From Fontisphaera persica (GTDB lineage: Bacteria > Verrucomicrobiota > Verrucomicrobiia > Limisphaerales > Fontisphaeraceae), in assembly GCF_024832785.1 (NCBI RefSeq), contig NZ_CP116615.1:3410001-3474000 (forward strand): 64,000 nt of DNA, in the 5' to 3' direction. The translations under genes were made by a program, and so were the position numbers. The notes under the pieces were generated by a model, which saw only the letters and a program-made list of their open reading frames with translations, did not search any database and had not been told where the DNA came from. Shown one piece after another: positions 59,618-64,000 of the stretch. Positions within the stretch are counted from its first letter, which is position 1. Each line of letters opens with the position of its first letter.

Positions 59618-60958
59618 ATGTACCGGCTGACTTACCTCATCTATGGTCTGGTGACGGGCTTGCGGGGGTGGAGCGAGCGCCGCTTCACCGCCGCCGGGCT
59701 GGCGGTGCTGGGCGGGTTGTTGATGGCGCTGCTGACCGGCTTTCAAACCGAAAGCTATCGCGCCTTGAGCCAGCAAACCCTGGGTTTGTTGGTGGCGTTG
59801 CTGGTCCTGGCCTGGGTGGGGGCGTGGCGATTTCGCGCGCCGGTGCAAGCGGAGCGGCATTTACCCCGTCACGCCACCGCCGGCACGCCAGTGCGCTACA
59901 CTTTGGTATTGCGCAATCTGCGGCCGCGGCCGGAAGCCGGCCTGCGCGTGCGTGAACGCCTGGCGGACCAGCGGCCGGACTACGCGGAGTTTGCGGCGGC
60001 GATGCAGGCGCGGGACCGCCGCGGGAAGTGGTATGGCCTGGGCCGCGAGCCCTTGCCGGAATGGAAACCACTGGCCACCGTGCGGGAGACGCAGGTGCCA
60101 GTCATTCGCCCCAACGGCGAGGTGGATGTCACCGTGGAATTGACCCCGCAGCGGCGGGGCATCCTGCGTTTCGAGGGCGTATGGGTGGCGCGCACGGACC
60201 CGCTGGGATTGTTTCGGGCATTGGATTTCCATCCCTTGCCGGGGACGTTGTGCGTGCTGCCGCGGCGGTATCCACTGCCGCCGCTGGCCCTGCCCGGGGC
60301 GCGGCGTTACCAGCCGGGCGGGGTCGCCCTGGCCGGGTCGGTGGGGTTGGCGGACGAGTTTGTGGGCCTGCGCGAATACCGTCCCGGCGACCCATTGCGG
60401 CGGGTGCATTGGAAGAGCTGGGCCAAGGTGGGGCAGCCGGTGGTCAAAGAATACGAGGACGAGTTTTTCGTGCGGCATGCGTTGATTCTGGACACTTTTT
60501 GCGACGACCCCAAAAGCGCGGCCTTTGAGGAGGCGGTATCGGTGGCGGCTTCGTTTGCCTGCACGCTGCTGACGCAGGAATCGCTGCTGGATTTATTGTT
60601 TGTGGGCACGCAAGCCTATTGCTTCACGGCGGGGCGCGGCCTGGCGCACACCGAGCAAATGCTCGAGATATTGGCGGCGGTCAAAACGTGTCAGGACCAG
60701 CCTTTTGAGGCGTTGAGCCATCTGGTGATGCGGCATCTGGCGGCGGTGAGCGGATGCGTGGGGGTGTTTGTGGCGTGGGATGAACCGCGCCGCGAGCTGG
60801 CGCGGCGGCTGGAGCAGTTGGGCGTGCCGCTTTTAAGCCTGGTGGTGGTCACGCCCGAGGAGGCGGCGCCGTTGCGGCGTTATCTTCAGGAGCATCCTGC
60901 GCCCGCCTGTCATCTGGTGGAAACGGACCGGGTGGCCGAAAGCCTGGCCCGGTTGTAA
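59618..60958 (+). CDS. DUF58 domain membrane protein
   Basis: A 446-residue protein with two N-terminal hydrophobic segments (LAVLGGLLMALLTGF and LGLLVALLVLAWVGAW), then a beta-rich region with VDVTVELTPQRRGILRFEGV, and the DUF58 signature FVGLREYRPGDPLRRVHWKSWAKVGQPVVKE split over about residues 245-280. The C-terminal half has a von Willebrand A-like fold (ALILDTFCDDP). It is the standard partner of MoxR and of the following transglutaminase; the complex is thought to mature or anchor other proteins at the membrane. Confidence 0.92.
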   Translation: MYRLTYLIYGLVTGLRGWSERRFTAAGLAVLGGLLMALLTGFQTESYRALSQQTLGLLVALLVLAWVGAWRFRAPVQAERHLPRHATAGTPVRYTLVLRNLRPRPEAGLRVRERLADQRPDYAEFAAAMQARDRRGKWYGLGREPLPEWKPLATVRETQVPVIRPNGEVDVTVELTPQRRGILRFEGVWVARTDPLGLFRALDFHPLPGTLCVLPRRYPLPPLALPGARRYQPGGVALAGSVGLADEFVGLREYRPGDPLRRVHWKSWAKVGQPVVKEYEDEFFVRHALILDTFCDDPKSAAFEEAVSVAASFACTLLTQESLLDLLFVGTQAYCFTAGRGLAHTEQMLEILAAVKTCQDQPFEALSHLVMRHLAAVSGCVGVFVAWDEPRRELARRLEQLGVPLLSLVVVTPEEAAPLRRYLQEHPAPACHLVETDRVAESLARL

Positions 60959-60984
60959 ATTGATATGGGCAAGCCTGGCATTGT

Positions 60985-63108
60985 ATGAAAGCGCCGCCTC
61001 CCTTCCTGCTGGGATTGACGCTGGCCTTGTGGGGCTGGCAGACCGGCTGGCTCTGGGTGGCCGTGGTGCTGGGAGTGGCCATCGAGCTGCCCCGCTGGGC
61101 GCGCTGGCACTGGGAGCTGGAGCTGGGGGATTTCCGGCAGTTGTGGACCATCACGGTGCTGTTGTTTTTGGGGGCCTTTGCCTACGTGTTTGCGGCGCAG
61201 GAGGGCATGAGCGCCATGACCACCTTCCTGGGCGGCAGCAACTTTACCCAGCGCACGCGGGCGATGGAAACGGCGGCGCGGTCGGTGCTGATTTTCTTTC
61301 AATGGCTCCCGCTGGTGTTTTATCCGCTGGTGATGGCCCAATTTTACAGCGGCAGGGCGGCGTTGCCGGCGGGTTTATTTAGGCGCCTGGGCCGTTGGAA
61401 GGCGGCGGGCAAGGACCAGGCCGCTGCCGATGGCGGGCCGGCCCTGCATCTGGGTTATCCGTACTTCGGCGTCTGCGTGCTGGCTGCCAGCGCCGTCAAT
61501 GAGCAACGGCTCTGGTTTTTCGCCGCGCTGGCGCCCTTGATGGCTTACGCGCTATGGCCGGCGCGCAGCCCGCGCTACCGGCCGGTGGTGTGGGCCAGCC
61601 TGTGGCTGGTGGGGGCGATTCTAGGAGCGGGGGTGGTGGCGGGGTTGCGCGAAATGAGCGCGCTGGCCAATCATCTGCAAACCCTCTGGCTCTCCGCGCC
61701 TTCGGGGCGCGCGCTCAATTCCAAGGAGTCCCGCACCATGATTGGGCAGATGGGCCGCGCCAAAGGCTCGGGGCGCATCGTCATGCGCGTGACGGTGCTG
61801 TCCGGCAATGGCGGCCTTCCCCTGCTGCGGGAGACGGCCTACACGATTTACCGGGCGGAGACGTGGCAAAGCGCGGGCGCGCGCCGTGATTTTATGCCGG
61901 TGTACCCGGAGACCAATGAAACCTCGTGGGTCTTTTTGGAGGCGCCGGCCCACCGGGAAGTAATCATCAGCGCCTACTTGGAGGGCGGGCGCGGCCTGCT
62001 GGCCGTGCCGCATGGGTTGACGCGCCTGGACGAGCTGCCGGTGTTTGATTTGAAGACCAATCACCTGGGCGTGCTGCGCGTGGATGTGGGGCCGGGGCTG
62101 GTGGAGTACCGCGCCCGGAGCACGGAGGCTGCCACGCTGGATTCGGCGCCGGACCCGACGTTTGATTTGGACGTGCCCGAAGCGGAGCGCCCGGCGCTGG
62201 CGCAGGTGGCCGCGCAATTGAAACTGGACGAGCTGCCGCTCCCGCAGCGGGTGCGGGCCATTGAGTCTTTCTTCAATCTGCACTTTGAATACAGCCTCTA
62301 TCAAACCATGGCGGCGGCGCAGTACACCAACCACGTTCATCCCACGCCGCTGGCATGGTTCTTGTTGCAGGGGCGCAAGGGGCATTGCGAGTACTTTGCC
62401 ACCGCCACCGTGCTGTTGCTGCGGCAGGCGGGCATTCCCGCGCGGTACGTTACCGGCTGGAGTGTGCAGGAGTCGGCGGGGCCGGGCAAATACGTCATTC
62501 GCGGGCGGCATGCGCATGCCTGGTGCCTCTACTGGGACGCGCAGGCGCGCTTGTGGCGCGAGCTGGACACCACCCCGGGCACGTGGCTGGGCTTGGAGGA
62601 AAATCAGCGGGGCTGGTGGGAGCCGGTGGCCGACGCCTTCTCCTGGTTGTACTGGCAGTTTTCGCGGCTGCGGTGGGGCCAGGGCCAGTTGCGCCAATAT
62701 GTTTTCTGGGTGCTCATGGCGGCGGTGTTGTTGCTGGCGGCGCGGTTTGCCTGGGAGGCGCGGCGCCGGCGGCGGCGCCACAGCAGCAAGGCCGCCCCGG
62801 CGGAAGCCCTCGCGCGGGCCGGGTTGGACTCCGAGTTTTTTGCGGTGGAAAAGCGCCTGGCGCAAATGGGCCTGGCGCGCGCCCCGCACGAGCCGCTCAC
62901 CTTATGGCTGCAACGGATTGCCCCGGAGCTGCCGCCGGACTGGCCGCCGTGGGAGCCGGTGGTGCGCTTGCATTACCGGTTGCGGTTTGACCCGCAAAGC
63001 TTGGGACCGGAAGAACGCGCCCGTTTGCGGCAGGAAAGCGCGGCGCTGTTGGAGCAACTGGAGGCCTGGCGGAGGCGCCAGGGTAAACCCGCCGGCCGCC
63101 GCGGGTAA
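60985..63108 (+). CDS. Membrane-bound transglutaminase-like protein (TgpA type)
   Basis: A 707-residue protein. Several hydrophobic helices occupy residues 1-235. A soluble region leads to the transglutaminase core (about 410-540): cysteine in GRKGHCEYFATATVLLLRQA, histidine in RGRHAHAWCLYWD and aspartate in WRELDTTPG form the Cys-His-Asp triad. One more membrane helix (YVFWVLMAAVLLLAARFAW) at about 570-590 is followed by an Arg-rich cytosolic tail with a DUF4129-like segment (EKRLAQMGLARAPHEPLT). It completes the MoxR-DUF58-TgpA unit. Starts 26 bp after the DUF58 stop. Confidence 0.92.
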   Translation: MKAPPPFLLGLTLALWGWQTGWLWVAVVLGVAIELPRWARWHWELELGDFRQLWTITVLLFLGAFAYVFAAQEGMSAMTTFLGGSNFTQRTRAMETAARSVLIFFQWLPLVFYPLVMAQFYSGRAALPAGLFRRLGRWKAAGKDQAAADGGPALHLGYPYFGVCVLAASAVNEQRLWFFAALAPLMAYALWPARSPRYRPVVWASLWLVGAILGAGVVAGLREMSALANHLQTLWLSAPSGRALNSKESRTMIGQMGRAKGSGRIVMRVTVLSGNGGLPLLRETAYTIYRAETWQSAGARRDFMPVYPETNETSWVFLEAPAHREVIISAYLEGGRGLLAVPHGLTRLDELPVFDLKTNHLGVLRVDVGPGLVEYRARSTEAATLDSAPDPTFDLDVPEAERPALAQVAAQLKLDELPLPQRVRAIESFFNLHFEYSLYQTMAAAQYTNHVHPTPLAWFLLQGRKGHCEYFATATVLLLRQAGIPARYVTGWSVQESAGPGKYVIRGRHAHAWCLYWDAQARLWRELDTTPGTWLGLEENQRGWWEPVADAFSWLYWQFSRLRWGQGQLRQYVFWVLMAAVLLLAARFAWEARRRRRRHSSKAAPAEALARAGLDSEFFAVEKRLAQMGLARAPHEPLTLWLQRIAPELPPDWPPWEPVVRLHYRLRFDPQSLGPEERARLRQESAALLEQLEAWRRRQGKPAGRRG

Positions 63109-63135
63109 CCGTGTCACCCCCCCGGCTGCATTCGT

Positions 63136-64000
63136 TCAATCCCGCAAATAATGGCAGTTGTAGCCGCCGGGATTTTTTTGCAGGTAATCCTGGTGGTAAT
63201 CTTCAGCCGGCCAGAACTTGCCCGCTTTGGTAATCTCCGTGACGATGGGCCGTTTCCACTTGCCGCTGGCGTTGACGCGCGCTTTGACCTTTTCCGCCGT
63301 TTGCCGCTGCTCCTCGGAATGGTAAAAGATGGCCGAGCGATACTGGGTGCCCACATCATTGTGCTGACGATTCAGCGTGGTGGGGTCATGCATGCGGAAA
63401 AAGTAGCCCAGCAATTCCTCGTAGCTTAAGCGCGTGGGCTCAAACACCACCTGCACGGCCTCGGCATGGCCGGTCCGGCCGGTGCAGACTTCCTTGTAGG
63501 TGGGCGATTCCGTGGTGCCGCCCGTATATCCGACGGTGGTCTCCAGCACGCCGGGAATTTTGCGGAGGATTTCCTCCATGCCCCAGAAACAGCCCCCGGC
63601 CAGGGTGGCAATTTCGGTTTTTGCGGCGGAAGCGGCGTTGGCGGCGGCGGGTTTGGGCTTGTAAAGGCCCGCTTTGATGAACGGCTCCAGGTACTCGCCG
63701 TAACCTTCCTCGGCCATTTTTTCGACGGGGATGAAGCGCAGGGCGGCGGAGTTGATGCAATAGCGCAGGCCGGTGGGCTTGGGGCCGTCGGGAAACACGT
63801 GGCCCAGGTGGGAGTCGGCTGCTTTGGAGCGCACTTCAATGCGCTCCATGCCGTGTGAAAGGTCCGGTTTTTCGATGAGCTGGGTGCCCGGCAGCGGGCG
63901 GGTGAAGCTGGGCCAGCCGGAGCCGGAATCGAACTTGTCCAGCGAACTGAACAACGGCTCGCCGCTGACGATGTCCACATAAATGCCCGGCTTTTTATTA
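63136..64000 (-). CDS. msrAB: Methionine sulfoxide reductase MsrB-MsrA fusion, N-terminus cut by window edge
   Basis: The frame is open to the right edge, where [18 protein letters not shown] is internal MsrB sequence, so the 5' end is outside. The first domain is MsrB ([14 protein letters not shown], and the catalytic cysteine in [13 protein letters not shown]); the zinc-binding CxxC pairs of many MsrB proteins are not visible in the part present. After a Pro/Ala linker comes MsrA with its catalytic cysteine in [29 protein letters not shown] and [15 protein letters not shown]. The order B then A differs from the MsrA-MsrB order of PilB-type enzymes. It repairs oxidised methionine of both stereoforms. 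Stop TGA at 63136. Confidence 0.93.
   Translation of the reverse strand, partial: NKKPGIYVDIVSGEPLFSSLDKFDSGSGWPSFTRPLPGTQLIEKPDLSHGMERIEVRSKAADSHLGHVFPDGPKPTGLRYCINSAALRFIPVEKMAEEGYGEYLEPFIKAGLYKPKPAAANAASAAKTEIATLAGGCFWGMEEILRKIPGVLETTVGYTGGTTESPTYKEVCTGRTGHAEAVQVVFEPTRLSYEELLGYFFRMHDPTTLNRQHNDVGTQYRSAIFYHSEEQRQTAEKVKARVNASGKWKRPIVTEITKAGKFWPAEDYHQDYLQKNPGGYNCHYLRD

Overview
The window is high-GC bacterial DNA that reads like a Verrucomicrobiota chromosome, probably the Limisphaerales/Pedosphaera side of the phylum; that assignment is inferred from gene content only. Pointers are a planctomycete/verrucomicrobial cytochrome (PSCyt1-DUF1549-DUF1553) gene, scattered single pseudopilin-like genes with a GF(N/T)LxELLVV signature, Tat-exported Gfo/Idh/MocA oxidoreductases, secreted DUF1080, DUF1343, CE15 and GH-A type carbohydrate enzymes, and an LptD that implies a Gram-negative envelope. 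No rRNA or tRNA gene and no CRISPR array was recognised.

Layout. 1-9.6 kb: PSCyt1/DUF1553 protein (cut by the left edge), a Tat-exported Rieske protein with an in-frame amber codon, a bioF-bioA biotin pair with ATGA overlap, a pseudopilin, a CE15-like esterase, a TlpA-like thioredoxin and an RluA-type pseudouridine synthase. 9.6-16.8 kb: leftward sugar-metabolism block (Gfo/Idh/MocA enzyme, fucose/arabinose isomerase-like enzyme, GH-A glycosidase) with a soluble histidine kinase between. 17-22.3 kb: core genes rpsO, pnp and lptD. 22.3-24.1 kb: an ArsR repressor and a metal/metalloid permease with two matching operator-like palindromes. 24.2-29.3 kb: TonB receptor, YfiR-like protein and hybrid sensor kinase in a tight operon. 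29.4-37.5 kb: DUF1080 lipoprotein, NamZ-like muramidase, SLBB-like lipoprotein, gamma-carbonic-anhydrase-like protein and a 1602-residue modular subtilase. 37.7-40.5 kb: korA-korB 2-oxoacid:ferredoxin oxidoreductase. 40.7-43.9 kb: a pseudopilin translationally coupled to a three-gene Zn/Mn-type ABC importer. 44-46.9 kb: lspA, ribBA, ribH and a secreted glutathione peroxidase. 47-52.8 kb: leftward Tat oxidoreductase, a secreted protein with four internal repeats, a methyltransferase carrying a signal peptide, and a DUF4832-like gene split by a second in-frame amber codon. 58.4-64 kb: MoxR-DUF58-transglutaminase operon and an MsrB-MsrA fusion cut by the right edge.

The accessory part is 52.8-58.4 kb. 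It holds a frameshifted transposase remnant, two tandem orphan Rhs C-terminal cassettes that share a nearly identical 144-bp core segment but carry unrelated cysteine-rich tips, each followed with ATGA overlap by a gene for an exported protein (a lipoprotein; a HEAT-repeat protein), then about 1.7 kb of decayed DNA with an IS3-type transposase tail and several families of palindromic repeats. One palindromic family lies inside the Rhs reading frames. This layout resembles polymorphic-toxin tip/immunity modules and is the best candidate here for an undescribed system.

Two otherwise intact reading frames (Rieske, DUF4832-like) are each interrupted by a single TAG, while at least six other genes use TAG as their normal stop. 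Recoding of TAG is therefore unlikely; mutation, assembly error or local readthrough are the options.
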